Source of the DNA: Paraglaciecola mesophila KMM 241
Lineage (GTDB): Bacteria; Pseudomonadota; Gammaproteobacteria; Enterobacterales; Alteromonadaceae
DNA length: 64,000 bases
Assembly: GCF_000315015.1 (NCBI RefSeq)
Contig: NZ_BAEP01000023.1
Span: forward strand, 124,001 to 188,000
Direction of reading: 5' to 3'
The notes beneath the pieces are model-generated. The model was not told the DNA's origin and did not search any database. It was given only the letters and a program-made list of their open reading frames with translations. The position numbers and the translations under genes are program-made. Each line of letters starts with the position of its first letter. Within the stretch, counting starts at the first letter, position 1. This document shows positions 56,365-64,000 of the stretch, one piece after another.

Positions 56365-56940
56365 ATTTAGCTCTCCTGAAGTTACCTTATTCTCTCAACA
56401 TATTGTAATTTTGTCACAATAGATTGATATAGTGTAAGGCTAGCATTACATGTGACGCACTAAGTAGTCAAGCAAACCTGACAATAAGATAGGTACTTAT
56501 TACATTTTGTGAAATATTAAAAGATATTTTTAAGAGAACTTAATGACTATAAGTCAGCGTCAGCAGGACGATGAACGCGCTATATAAGCAATTAGGAAAC
56601 GGCGATCTTTACTTGTGCACAGACCTGGAGCAGCGGTGAGCAAGTTTAAACGTCAGCTATTTGTCTGAAGCAGACCACCACTATTGCGGTGGTGACGGTC
56701 CGGTATTCGCTCGGAGCCGTCTGACTATTGATGTATTGTCATGCATAGGAGTAATTTTCAAGATTTACAATGATTACGTAAATGAGTTAAAACCTCTTTT
56801 TAGTTCCGGTAGCAATCGTTCTTAGGTGTTAAAAGCGCTGAATTCGCTATATTTGTTAAACGACTCTGACAGAAAGCTTCATGATGGCTAGTAAAGTTAA
56901 TCATATACACTGAGAACCTAAAACAAGAGGCTTTATTCGA
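56365..56940. other. 576-bp gene-free stretch with a compact three-stem structure
   Basis: It contains the promoter region of the membrane protein/XRE pair at the left. At 56671-56723 an outer stem CAGAC/GTCTG encloses hairpin CACCAC/GTGGTG (56676-56681, 56689-56694) and a second hairpin with TCCG/CGGA and CGG/CCG pairs (56696-56719). No coding frame was seen. Confidence 0.45.
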
Positions 56941-57048
56941 ATGATAACGTTGTATGTGATTTGTGGTATTTCATTACTGTTTGTGGGCGTTGTTGTTGGC
57001 ACAGCGCACGTATCCTATCGGAAACATACAGCCCAAAAAAATATCTAA
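56941..57048 (+). CDS. 35-residue single-span membrane peptide
   Basis: ATG 56941 is preceded by AAGAGG. The peptide reads Met-Ile-Thr-Leu-Tyr-Val-Ile-Cys-Gly-Ile-Ser, spans the membrane once, and ends with a basic Tyr-Arg-Lys-His-Thr tail. It is one of three such microproteins on the island. Support is limited to the start context and helix, so it could be chance. Confidence 0.35.
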   Translation: MITLYVICGISLLFVGVVVGTAHVSYRKHTAQKNI

Positions 57049-57143
57049 ATCCGTTACATGAGAAACGGCTTATTTCAACTTTAAATCAACCGCACTCTGA
57101 GTCAAGCGAGGCGAAGTTCAAGATGTCTGTTCATTGTAGACTA

Positions 57144-57284
57144 TCAGATTGAATCAAACTCTCTGCTGATTTGCACTGTACTAGCAGCTCTTACAAGCCG
57201 ATTCAGGGTAATAGGCTTGCTATTTAATGAGATATAAAGCCCTCTTACAAACTCATCATCCGTTACGTTTAATCTTCCACACAT
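57144..57284 (-). pseudogene. Truncated SRAP/YedK (SOS response-associated peptidase) gene
   Basis: The frame begins Met-Cys-Gly-Arg-Leu-Asn-Val-Thr-Asp-Asp-Glu-Phe-Val-Arg, the N-terminus of SRAP/HMCES proteins with the catalytic Cys2 that crosslinks abasic DNA. It stops after 46 codons, where about 200 are expected, so it is a remnant or a very short derivative. It is divergent from umuD, with the LexA box between them, which agrees with the usual SOS link of this family. Confidence 0.6.
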
Positions 57285-57330
57285 ATTTCACCTGAAAAAA
57301 GTATAACGAAGCTCATTTCAAATAAAATAA

Positions 57331-57350
57331 TACTGTATATAATTACAGTA
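57331..57350. promoter_or_regulatory. LexA (SOS) box overlapping the umuD promoter
   Basis: TACTGTATATAATTACAGTA is a near-perfect LexA site (CTG-N10-CAG). It contains a perfect TATAAT -10 box (57338-57343). The umuD ATG starts one base after the box, so transcription would begin at or just before the start codon. LexA bound here would block the promoter directly. Confidence 0.9.
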
Positions 57351-57351
57351 T

Positions 57352-57756
57352 ATGTTGAAGTTTATCCCCATAAAAGCGTCTGCGGGTATCGTTGGTTTCG
57401 AGTCACCTGCGGCAGAATACACACAACTTAGCCTAGATTTAGACCAGCTACTAATTGACCACCCCTCAGCAACCTACATTGGTGTTGCCCAGGGCGAGTC
57501 GATGAAAGGTGATGGTATTTTCTCAGGTGACTTGTTGATTGTAGACCGCGCGCAAGAAATTAAAGACCAAGACGTGGTGGTGGCTAACCTCAACGGTGTA
57601 TTCGTGTGTAAGAAAATCGATAAAGTGCAGCGCTGTTTACTGTCTTCCAGTAAGCGATTTCCACCATATTTTTTGCAAGAAGGTGACGACTTTCAGATAG
57701 AGGGAGTGGTGACACGCTCTATTCGCTTACATCGACCCTTTAAGAAGCAACTCTGA
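57352..57756 (+). CDS. umuD: UmuD-like protease (DNA polymerase V subunit)
   Basis: This 134-residue S24 peptidase has catalytic Ser50 (Gly-Glu-Ser-Met) and Lys87 (Val-Cys-Lys-Lys), spaced 37 residues as in E. coli UmuD. The self-cleavage site is probably near Val14-Gly15 (Ile-Val-Gly-Phe-Glu-Ser-Pro-Ala-Ala), so the N-terminal arm is about ten residues shorter than usual. RecA-stimulated self-cleavage gives the active form. The gene overlaps umuC by one base and lies immediately after a LexA box, with no space for a normal Shine-Dalgarno on an SOS transcript. Confidence 0.93.
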   Translation: MLKFIPIKASAGIVGFESPAAEYTQLSLDLDQLLIDHPSATYIGVAQGESMKGDGIFSGDLLIVDRAQEIKDQDVVVANLNGVFVCKKIDKVQRCLLSSSKRFPPYFLQEGDDFQIEGVVTRSIRLHRPFKKQL

Positions 57757-59021
57757 TGTTCGCCTTGTGTGATGCCAACAGCATGTATGCCAGTTGCGAG
57801 AAGGTCTTTGACCCCAGAATTCGCAATAAACCTGTGGTGGTACTGACAAACAACGACGGCTGTATCTGTGCGGCTTGTGGCATTGCTAAGCGCTTAGGTG
57901 TGGGTAAGAAGTTCGTGCCGTACTTTAAGGTTAAGAAAGAGCTTGAGGCAGCAGGAGTCGTTATTCGCTCTAGCAACTACGAACTCTACGCAGATTTAAG
58001 TCAGCGGATGATGGATACCTGCGCACGCTTCGCGCCTGACATTAACGTATATTCCATCGATGAGTGTTTTTTGTATTACGGTAAAGAGGCTTCGCCGCCC
58101 CAAGAAGGCTGGACAGCCCTAGCGACTCAGATTCGAAAAACCGTATGGCGCGAGGTTAGGCTGCCCATTTGTGTGGGTATCGCCCCAACGCCCACATTAG
58201 CCAAGGTGGCGAACCATGCAGCTAAAAAAGTAGAAGGATTCAAAGGCGTTGCAGTATTAGATACTCAGGCAATCCGTAAAGACGTGCTATCACTAATGGG
58301 TGTGACGGAAGTGTGGGGTATTGGTAAACGATTAGGTTTGCGACTAAACGCATTAGGAATTGATACCGCATGGCAGCTAGCTAATCGAGACCCGTCGCAA
58401 ATTCGCAAGGAGTTTTCAATAATTGTCGAAAATACGGTGCGAGAGTTAAATGGTGAGGTACGCCATACTTGGGATAGTGTGCGTGCTGCTAAAAAAGAGA
58501 TATACAGCACGAGAAGCTTTGGTAATCGGATTACAGAATTCAACGAGCTACGCAGTGCGTTAGCTAGCCATGCTGAAACGGTGGCGATAAAGCTGCGCAA
58601 GCAAAAGAGTCTGACCGCAAGCATGACGCTATTTGCGACGAGTTCTCCCCATGATACAGAAGGATATTTTCGCCGCTCGTATTTTCATCGCTTTACTGTG
58701 CCGACTAATGACACCCGCAACATCGTAAGCGTGATTGAAAGCGCTATGGTGCAGCTTTATCAATCAGGTGTTCGTTATTACAAATGCGGTGTGGGGCTAT
58801 TGGACTTGCACGATGAGGGGCTGTTTCAATACGACTTATTCAGCCCATCAAATGACAACGCTAAGCTCATGTCTTGTATGGATAATATTAACGCTAAATA
58901 CGGGCGTTCCACAGTTCAAATGGCCGCCAAAGGCTTCGAGCAAAAGTTTGCTATGCGACGAGAGTTCCTGTCCCCTCAATACACGACAAAATGGAGTGAT
59001 ATCCCCAAAATCATCTGTTAG
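57756..59021 (+). CDS. umuC: UmuC, catalytic subunit of DNA polymerase V
   Basis: This 421-residue Y-family translesion polymerase has catalytic Asp6 (Leu-Cys-Asp-Ala-Asn) and Asp102-Glu103 (Tyr-Ser-Ile-Asp-Glu-Cys-Phe). Helix-hairpin-helix text Val-Trp-Gly-Ile-Gly-Lys-Arg lies near residue 185, and a little-finger domain follows. The length matches E. coli UmuC (422). With cleaved UmuD it performs error-prone bypass under SOS control. Mobile umuDC pairs are common on plasmids and islands. It is convergent with a 36-residue membrane peptide gene. Confidence 0.95.
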   Translation: MFALCDANSMYASCEKVFDPRIRNKPVVVLTNNDGCICAACGIAKRLGVGKKFVPYFKVKKELEAAGVVIRSSNYELYADLSQRMMDTCARFAPDINVYSIDECFLYYGKEASPPQEGWTALATQIRKTVWREVRLPICVGIAPTPTLAKVANHAAKKVEGFKGVAVLDTQAIRKDVLSLMGVTEVWGIGKRLGLRLNALGIDTAWQLANRDPSQIRKEFSIIVENTVRELNGEVRHTWDSVRAAKKEIYSTRSFGNRITEFNELRSALASHAETVAIKLRKQKSLTASMTLFATSSPHDTEGYFRRSYFHRFTVPTNDTRNIVSVIESAMVQLYQSGVRYYKCGVGLLDLHDEGLFQYDLFSPSNDNAKLMSCMDNINAKYGRSTVQMAAKGFEQKFAMRREFLSPQYTTKWSDIPKIIC

Positions 59022-59052
59022 ATGTGAGCCTCAAACCATTAGAGATAAAGGC

Positions 59053-59163
59053 TTAATCTTTTTGCTTATCACCAGTGGTTGTTTTTTTCGGATAGCGAAT
59101 TACCAGCATCGTACCGACAACCAGTATTGCCAGTGGGACAAGTAAAAATAGCTCTTCGTACAT
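59053..59163 (-). CDS. 36-residue single-span membrane peptide
   Basis: ATG 59163 has a strong GGAG Shine-Dalgarno with proper spacing. The peptide begins Met-Tyr-Glu-Glu-Leu-Phe-Leu-Leu-Val-Pro-Leu-Ala-Ile, has one membrane helix, and ends with a Lys/Thr-rich tail. Its start (aromatic-Leu-Val-Pro) resembles the 29-residue peptide at 44104. The function is unknown. Confidence 0.5.
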   Translation of the reverse strand: MYEELFLLVPLAILVVGTMLVIRYPKKTTTGDKQKD

Positions 59164-59293
59164 ACCGTTCTCCAGAATTTCTTTATCAAATTATAGATAG
59201 ATTAATCTGCTTCGGAAGTTTGTCCAACATGAACGTTAAAATTTTTCATGCGATGTATCTATTTACCCGTGAAGTCAAAACACGGGAGATCAA

Positions 59294-59644
59294 ATGACTA
59301 TTTATAATGCTAACCTCAATTGCACTTGGAGCACTGATGAACAAACAGATGAGGTGTACACCTTGTTTGAGTCTGATGACAAGATTGAACGGATTTTAGT
59401 GTATCGAAATAACACAATGAACACAGAGTATGTGATGCTGTCATCAAGTTTGGTTGATGTGTGTGAGCGATATAACCCCCTAGGCTCTAACATTATTTTT
59501 CCCGATCAGTATCAGGCTATTAATATGTTTAAGAGTAAGGTCGAATGCTATCAAATAGATAAAGGACATTTAGAACAATTCATCGATTTTTTTGGCGTAT
59601 CTATTGCGGAATTTTTCGCTAAATACGACATGAAAAATCGGTAA
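59294..59644 (+). CDS. Unknown 116-residue protein
   Basis: A soluble acidic protein starts Met-Thr-Ile-Tyr-Asn-Ala-Asn-Leu-Asn-Cys-Thr-Trp and contains Tyr-Thr-Leu-Phe-Glu-Ser-Asp-Asp-Lys-Ile-Glu-Arg. A GGGAG Shine-Dalgarno precedes the ATG, and an intrinsic terminator follows the stop. No family was recognised. Confidence 0.6.
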   Translation: MTIYNANLNCTWSTDEQTDEVYTLFESDDKIERILVYRNNTMNTEYVMLSSSLVDVCERYNPLGSNIIFPDQYQAINMFKSKVECYQIDKGHLEQFIDFFGVSIAEFFAKYDMKNR

Positions 59645-59652
59645 AAAACCTT

Positions 59653-59675
59653 AGCCAACGCTACGTTGGCTTTTT
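59653..59675 (+). terminator. Terminator after the unknown 116-residue protein
   Basis: AGCCAACG (59653-59660), loop CTA, CGTTGGCT (59664-59671) and a T-run form a classic intrinsic terminator. A-residues upstream may also serve the convergent gene. Confidence 0.88.
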
Positions 59676-59704
59676 CTATGGGCGAATCATGAGTATTTAA
59701 ATGC

Positions 59705-60571
59705 CTAACATCCTAGATTTTCCTTACGTAACCTCTGATCAATTGCGGTTTGCAGTTCAACCGAAACCGACATCGTATGCTTAATATAATAAAGTGATTC
59801 AATATACATATTCGGGAGCAAGGAAAGGAAGTGTTCTTCACTACGGTTATCAATTAACCAGACCGTGGCTTTACGTCGCCATGCCATATAATAGGAACAA
59901 AAAAATGGAACAGGAAACTCTATGACAGGTATAAGATCATGAACTAGATTGCTGGGTTGTGTCCGTTCTAATAACCACTTTGCTAAAAAAACGGATATTG
60001 GACATTGAGTTAAAACACTATCAACAGCAGCGTCTGTCACACTGTTCTCAGCCTCAGTATAGGTCTCCACGTTAAATTGTCCCAGTAGAGCCAGATAGTT
60101 TCCACACAGTTTCTTTAAAAAGACCTCCGCTTCTGCGACGGCTAAATCTAACTCGGGTTGTAAAAGAAGCTGTTGGAAAAGGCCGTCGACATCATATGCC
60201 GATGCTATTGGCAGATTTTCGAACAATAAAAAAAGGTTTGGAAGTGAAAGTTTCAACTCAGTGGTGATAACTTCCAACTCCTCATCCAGAGACTGATGGT
60301 AGATGTCGGAAATTATTTTTAACTGAGGACGAGTAAGAGCAATTGACTGATTATGATGGAGTAAATACCAAACTAAAGTTGGGCTGTTTGAATATTGAGT
60401 AAAAATAACTTCAGCATGTTGCGGATCCCCCAAAGCTAACTCTGTCAGACCATGAGGGTCAATAAAGGCAGCGTAGCTTTCTTCACCACAAGTGTCGTAA
60501 AACTCTTCCAAATTTACCCCTGTATGGCTAACACAACCGAGCAAGACTCCTTCGATACACATTCCACACAT
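59705..60571 (-). CDS. Unknown 288-residue helical protein
   Basis: It starts Met-Cys-Gly-Met-Cys-Ile-Glu-Gly and is largely alpha-helical and acidic, with repeated Leu-rich segments (about 85-180). The Met-Cys-Gly start is reminiscent of SRAP proteins, but the following sequence does not match that family. It lies between umuDC and the integrases. Function unknown. Confidence 0.55.
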   Translation of the reverse strand: MCGMCIEGVLLGCVSHTGVNLEEFYDTCGEESYAAFIDPHGLTELALGDPQHAEVIFTQYSNSPTLVWYLLHHNQSIALTRPQLKIISDIYHQSLDEELEVITTELKLSLPNLFLLFENLPIASAYDVDGLFQQLLLQPELDLAVAEAEVFLKKLCGNYLALLGQFNVETYTEAENSVTDAAVDSVLTQCPISVFLAKWLLERTQPSNLVHDLIPVIEFPVPFFCSYYMAWRRKATVWLIDNRSEEHFLSLLPNMYIESLYYIKHTMSVSVELQTAIDQRLRKENLGC

Positions 60572-60691
60572 GAGTAATATTTCCTATTTTGACAGAGTGC
60601 TGACAATCAATTAATTTGTGATGTACTGTGTCATGTGAGAGACAAGATGACAATATATAGGTCGACTTGAATACGGCGTTCAGCAAGTAGC

Positions 60692-61879
60692 TCAAACAGC
60701 TTCTTCTTGCATATCCTGACTTATATATTTATTGATAATCTGAGAAAGCACTTGATGACTTGTGACTATCGATTTTCCATTGAGCTTATCGTCTAAATTG
60801 CTTACATCAGGGCTTGAGTAGTGCGCCTCGAACACTTGAACGCTTTTGTGTCTGCTGACTGACATAATCGACTTATACGCTATTTGCATATCAATAAGTT
60901 GGCTAATCGATTCACGTCGTAAATCATGATACCGCAAGTCTTGAATCTTCAACTCTTTTAAAACTGCTCGAAAAGCTTTTGTGACTCCGCCTGCAGTGAA
61001 GTTGAAAACTCTTCCTGATGAAATTTTTCTCTCCGATATGTACTGTTTCAATAATTCAAAAGAGCCGCGAATCAATGGCTGTAGAGCTTTATTGGATCCA
61101 TCAATTGATGCACCTTTAAACTTAGTAAGCTTAATTATCTTTTTCTCGAAGTCGATTTCTTCGTAGGTGATAGTGACTATTTCTGATATCCGCATTGCTG
61201 TGGAAAGTGAAAGCAAGAACAATAGGGTATAAGGAATTTTAACCTTTTTAATTTTTTCCCTCTTTAAAAGGGCCTCATAAATATTGGTTATTTCATTTGG
61301 AGCTACACGGCGTTTACGTGCCTGTGATTTACTTATTAAATTTTCCCTTTCAAGGCCCTTAATCAGATCTCTGTCTCTGAGTAATTTTGCGTTTACGGCG
61401 ACCCCAAAGCGACTTCTTACTTTCTCTAGTAGTAAAGATAGGGTTGTGAGGTTTGACCACGTTGTCTGTGGACTCACTTTTACTTCTTTTGCACTTGGGC
61501 CACGACGCTCATAGCAAAAATCGTAGATGTGTTTCTCGTTAAGATCAATAAGGGCAACGTTACGTAAAACAGATCTCTTGCTAGTAAGGACTCGGAGATT
61601 AGATCGTTCGGTTTTTCCTAGTACAAAGAACCCTTGGTCAGAAAATCGAATTAACAGTTCAGCAGCTTCTTTTATCGTAGAAAACTCTGTAATCGCATCG
61701 CCAAGCCGTCCGGCGTTATCAAGATGTGAGCGCATTCCACGCTCCCAGGCTTTTGCCTCATTTAAGCGTGTAAACGAGTTGTATTTTCTCGCAATAATTA
61801 CCCCGTTTCTTTTCTTCGTAACTGTAACCTTATATGTTACACAGCCTGTATTAATTGACTTATAAGTGCTGATTGACAT
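60692..61879 (-). CDS. Tyrosine recombinase/integrase, inner copy
   Basis: This 395-residue integrase has an N-terminal arm-binding segment (Thr-Tyr-Lys-Val-Thr-Val-Thr-Lys-Lys), a SAM-like core-binding domain, and a catalytic domain. Catalytic residues are Arg in Thr-Ala-Met-Arg-Ile-Ser-Glu-Ile, His-x-x-Arg in Tyr-His-Asp-Leu-Arg-Arg-Glu, His in Ser-Arg-His-Lys, and Tyr in Ala-His-Tyr-Ser. It lies 52 bp downstream of the outer integrase on the same strand. The set is complete, so it should be active. Confidence 0.9.
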   Translation of the reverse strand: MSISTYKSINTGCVTYKVTVTKKRNGVIIARKYNSFTRLNEAKAWERGMRSHLDNAGRLGDAITEFSTIKEAAELLIRFSDQGFFVLGKTERSNLRVLTSKRSVLRNVALIDLNEKHIYDFCYERRGPSAKEVKVSPQTTWSNLTTLSLLLEKVRSRFGVAVNAKLLRDRDLIKGLERENLISKSQARKRRVAPNEITNIYEALLKREKIKKVKIPYTLLFLLSLSTAMRISEIVTITYEEIDFEKKIIKLTKFKGASIDGSNKALQPLIRGSFELLKQYISERKISSGRVFNFTAGGVTKAFRAVLKELKIQDLRYHDLRRESISQLIDMQIAYKSIMSVSRHKSVQVFEAHYSSPDVSNLDDKLNGKSIVTSHQVLSQIINKYISQDMQEEAV

Positions 61880-61931
61880 TTTTATTCAAACTCCAAATGG
61901 AAAATCAGCACTGAGTTTAAGGGAATAGGAC

Positions 61932-63032
61932 CTATCTACTGACGTTTGGGTTAGATGAATTTTTAATTTTTTTAAGTAAATGCTCTGGCGTGATACACGT
62001 GTAAACTTGCCAGAGTACATTTAGATCTTTGTGACCTGTAATGGTTGCAACCTCTTCAATCGTGTAGCCGGCCTCAATCAATCTAGTGGCCGCTTCTCGC
62101 CTTAGGTCGTGATAACGAAGGTTTTCTATTCCGAGCTTTTTACATGCACTTCGAAATCCAGCTGTTACCGAGCGAGGGTCAAAGGGAAAAATTAGTTCAG
62201 ATGATCTAGGTTGAGATAAGATTATAGAGAGTGCATTGCCTAGTAATGGTATTTCCATGTGGTTTCCTTCGGAACCATTTGGGTTTTTCCTATCCCTTAC
62301 TAATATTTTGAACTCTTTACCTTTGAGGTCACTCCACCGTAGGGACGTAACTTCTGAAATCCTTAGGCACGTTGCGAGTGATATCTCGAAAATTGCGCTG
62401 TAAGGGATAATGGTTGCTTGATGTTTTTCTTTTCCTTTGAAAAGCTTTAAAAGACGTTGGTGTTCATCTCCTTCTAGTCGCCTTTTTCTAGGTTTGGAAC
62501 GGGCTATGAGCTGGAGATCATAAAGTGCCTGATATGACTCTACTACTGGTTTTTGTGAACAGTTTATTCCAAGGAGTGATTTACCAATCCTTAAAACTTT
62601 TCGAATAAGGCTTACATCTATTGCTAAGGTTGCAGGACCCGGTTGTGACTCCGAATCTTTTCTAGCGAGACAATATTGCACTATATCGTGACTTTTTATC
62701 TTGGATGCAACAAGTTGTGATATGGGGTATTTTAAAATCGTTCGATAACTAAAGATCGCAGTTCTGCCTAGTGGCCTATTGGATTTAGCCTTGTATTTTT
62801 CATACTCGCGAATTAAATCTCCAAGTATTACCTCCCTGTATCCAACCAACATATTGGTCTCGTCAGTTTCAAGCTGAAATATAAGTGCCCTTGCCCAGCG
62901 TAAGGCGGCTGTTTTAGAGGTAAAAGTCTTAGATTTTGAAAAGACTATCTTGCCTTTGTTTTTTTGAGTTACAGATGTACTATACACGGCTCGATCCCCG
63001 CGAAGCCGCTTTTTAACTGTGTAAAACGCCAT
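61932..63032 (-). CDS. Tyrosine recombinase/integrase, outer copy next to attR
   Basis: This 366-residue integrase has Arg in Thr-Cys-Leu-Arg-Ile-Ser-Glu-Val, His-x-x-Arg in Tyr-His-Asp-Leu-Arg-Arg-Glu-Ala-Ala, His in Thr-Gly-His-Lys, and Tyr near Val-Tyr-Thr-Cys. Its start is 153 bp from the attR repeat, the usual place for the integrase that made the insertion. It is related to, but clearly different from, the inner copy. The last gene before dusA, it is read towards the island interior. Confidence 0.92.
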   Translation of the reverse strand: MAFYTVKKRLRGDRAVYSTSVTQKNKGKIVFSKSKTFTSKTAALRWARALIFQLETDETNMLVGYREVILGDLIREYEKYKAKSNRPLGRTAIFSYRTILKYPISQLVASKIKSHDIVQYCLARKDSESQPGPATLAIDVSLIRKVLRIGKSLLGINCSQKPVVESYQALYDLQLIARSKPRKRRLEGDEHQRLLKLFKGKEKHQATIIPYSAIFEISLATCLRISEVTSLRWSDLKGKEFKILVRDRKNPNGSEGNHMEIPLLGNALSIILSQPRSSELIFPFDPRSVTAGFRSACKKLGIENLRYHDLRREAATRLIEAGYTIEEVATITGHKDLNVLWQVYTCITPEHLLKKIKNSSNPNVSR

Positions 63033-63041
63033 TGTTTTGTC

Positions 63042-63059
63042 TTCCTATTGTCTACCTGA
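63042..63059 (+). repeat. Candidate integrase arm site, right copy
   Basis: TTCCTATTGTCTACCTGA matches 34557-34574 at 17 of 18 positions and in the same orientation. It lies between the integrase start and attR, where arm-type sites are expected. Confidence 0.45.
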
Positions 63060-63163
63060 AGGGTTAAAACCGACGGAATACAGAGGAAATATCACTATTT
63101 TTGAAATCGGTAAAAATGACGATGTTAGTCAATTTATGTATATAAATCATAGAGGTATAAACT

Positions 63164-64000
63164 GTGTCTACTCCTCCAATTAATCGCACCATTTCAGTCG
63201 CGCCAATGCTGGATTGGACCGATAAGCATTGTCGATATTTTTTGCGTCAAATTTCCAAACATTCGCTGCTATATACCGAGATGGTTACCACGGGGGCTAT
63301 TATCTTCGGCAAAGGAGATTACCTTGCTTTTAACGACGCTGAGCACCCTGTTGCACTGCAGTTAGGTGGGTCTGATCCGGTGGATATGGCGCGTTGTGCC
63401 GTGCTGGCCCAAGAGCGGGGCTATGACGAAGTCAATATTAATGTTGGTTGCCCATCTGATAGAGTACAAAATGGGCGTTTCGGCGCATGCTTGATGGCTG
63501 AACCTAAAACCGTAGCGGCGTGTATTCAGGCGATGCAAAAAGAAGTCGATATCCCTGTTACGGTGAAATCCCGTATCGGAATTGATGATATGGACGAATA
63601 CAAAGACTTAACCGATTTTATTCAGATTGTTGCTGATGCTGGGTGCGATATATTCACGGTGCATGCTCGTAAAGCTTGGTTGAAAGGTCTCAGCCCAAAA
63701 GAGAATCGTGATATCCCTCCTCTGATGTATGACCGCGTTTATTCGCTAAAAGAAGAGTTTCCGCAGTTAAACCTCAGTATCAATGGTGGAGTAAAAACGC
63801 TGGATGATGCAGCCGCGCACCTAGAGAAGCTCGACGGTGTAATGATAGGGCGTGAGGTCTACAGTAATCCTTATATTCTGGCTGACGTGGACAAACGTTT
63901 CTATCAGGACGACAGCCCAGTGCCAAGTCGAGAAGAGATAGTACACGCTATGCTGCCATATGTTGAAGCTCAGATGGCAAGTGGCGCGCGAGCATGGAAT
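63164..64000 (+). CDS. dusA: tRNA-dihydrouridine synthase A, 3' end outside the window
   Basis: The GTG start at 63164 has an AGAGGT Shine-Dalgarno supplied by the island. The frame reads [19 protein letters not shown], then Glu-Met-Val-Thr-Thr-Gly-Ala. The catalytic Cys is in Asn-Val-Gly-Cys-Pro-Ser, and a flavin-site Arg-Lys-Ala-Trp-Leu-Lys-Gly is typical of DusA. It reduces uridine to dihydrouridine in the D-loop of tRNA. The coding sequence runs off the window after about 279 codons. Expression now depends on an island-borne promoter. Confidence 0.95.
   Translation, partial: MSTPPINRTISVAPMLDWTDKHCRYFLRQISKHSLLYTEMVTTGAIIFGKGDYLAFNDAEHPVALQLGGSDPVDMARCAVLAQERGYDEVNINVGCPSDRVQNGRFGACLMAEPKTVAACIQAMQKEVDIPVTVKSRIGIDDMDEYKDLTDFIQIVADAGCDIFTVHARKAWLKGLSPKENRDIPPLMYDRVYSLKEEFPQLNLSINGGVKTLDDAAAHLEKLDGVMIGREVYSNPYILADVDKRFYQDDSPVPSREEIVHAMLPYVEAQMASGARAWN
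63185..63218 (+). repeat. attR: right copy of the 34-bp dusA core repeat
   Basis: It is identical to 34460-34493. It lies seven codons into the functional dusA frame, so the gene remains readable through the junction. Confidence 0.92.

Larger units (their letters stand above)
34460..63218. mobile_element. Integrative genomic island in dusA (about 28.7 kb)
   Basis: The element is bounded by a perfect 34-bp direct repeat of dusA coding sequence. It carries two tandem tyrosine integrases next to its right end and is rich in genes foreign to the surrounding core order. dusA is a known integration hotspot for prophages and islands. No structural phage, conjugation or relaxase genes were seen, so it is either a mobilisable or satellite-type island or a decayed one. 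Cargo: type I restriction-modification, DRT type 1, umuDC, PrtN-like regulators, lipoprotein hydrolases and several unknown genes. Confidence 0.9.

Noticed and set aside
56961-57152. A 63-codon plus-strand frame before umuD
   Set aside because: It overlaps the 35-residue peptide in another frame, has poor start context and overlaps the SRAP stub on the other strand.
59705-60571. The protein starting Met-Cys-Gly as a full SRAP peptidase
   Set aside because: Only the first three residues agree; the remaining sequence lacks the SRAP core motifs.
60692-61879. Inner integrase as a second XerC or XerD
   Set aside because: It has an integrase-type N-terminal arm segment, a length of 395 residues and lies inside the island; the chromosomal XerC is at 8960-9856.

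Overview
The window looks like the chromosome of a marine gammaproteobacterium of the Alteromonadales (Paraglaciecola/Glaciecola/Pseudoalteromonas type). The basis is the enterobacterial-like order lptM-lysA-dapF-DUF484-xerC-yigB with uvrD close by, a large GH2 beta-galactosidase, an NSS sodium symporter, and protein sequences of gammaproteobacterial type. The genus is inference; no database was searched.

Positions 1-34432 are ordinary core chromosome. Left to right they carry: a DUF2177 membrane protein cut by the window edge, an FNT channel and a DedA-like protein, NrtS and RarD transporters, a two-receiver diguanylate cyclase, uvrD, divergent cysE, then the minus-strand yigB-xerC-DUF484-dapF-lysA-lptM block. 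Next come a TIGR00661-type glycosyltransferase, a PAP2 phosphatase, rraA, an orphan ExbD, a metallopeptidase-like protein and a flavodoxin, lacZ with a phytase-like lipoprotein, msrA, a DCC thioredoxin-like protein and an SDR, an NSS transporter, a YeeZ-like protein, a YggN-like protein, an MscS channel with two tandem acyltransferases, an HNH protein, a flavin-binding protein, and an AhpD-like protein behind two TetR-type operators.

Positions 34460-63218 are one integrated island of about 28.7 kb in the 5' end of dusA. A perfect 34-bp direct repeat of dusA coding sequence bounds it. The chromosomal start of dusA is stranded at the left as a 22-codon stub, while the right end supplies a new GTG start and ribosome binding site to the otherwise intact dusA. 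Two tandem tyrosine integrases sit beside the right end, and an 18-bp near-repeat inside each end may be integrase arm sites.

The island cargo is mostly defence and stress related. It holds a type I restriction-modification operon (hsdR with a -1 frameshift, intact hsdM and hsdS) followed directly by a reverse transcriptase-nitrilase fusion of the DRT type 1 (UG1) antiphage class and a small partner. It also holds an SOS-controlled umuDC pair whose LexA box touches the umuD start codon, a divergent stub of an SRAP/YedK gene, and two PrtN-like regulators. Other cargo is a pair of lipoprotein hydrolases, a PD-(D/E)XK-like protein split by an in-frame amber codon, a winged-helix plus nuclease-like protein, an XRE/membrane pair, three tiny single-span membrane peptides and several unknown proteins.

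The least explained element is a stretch of about 385 bp (43323-43706) built almost wholly of nested and consecutive perfect hairpins with no credible gene. It is the best candidate for an undescribed structured RNA or DNA element.
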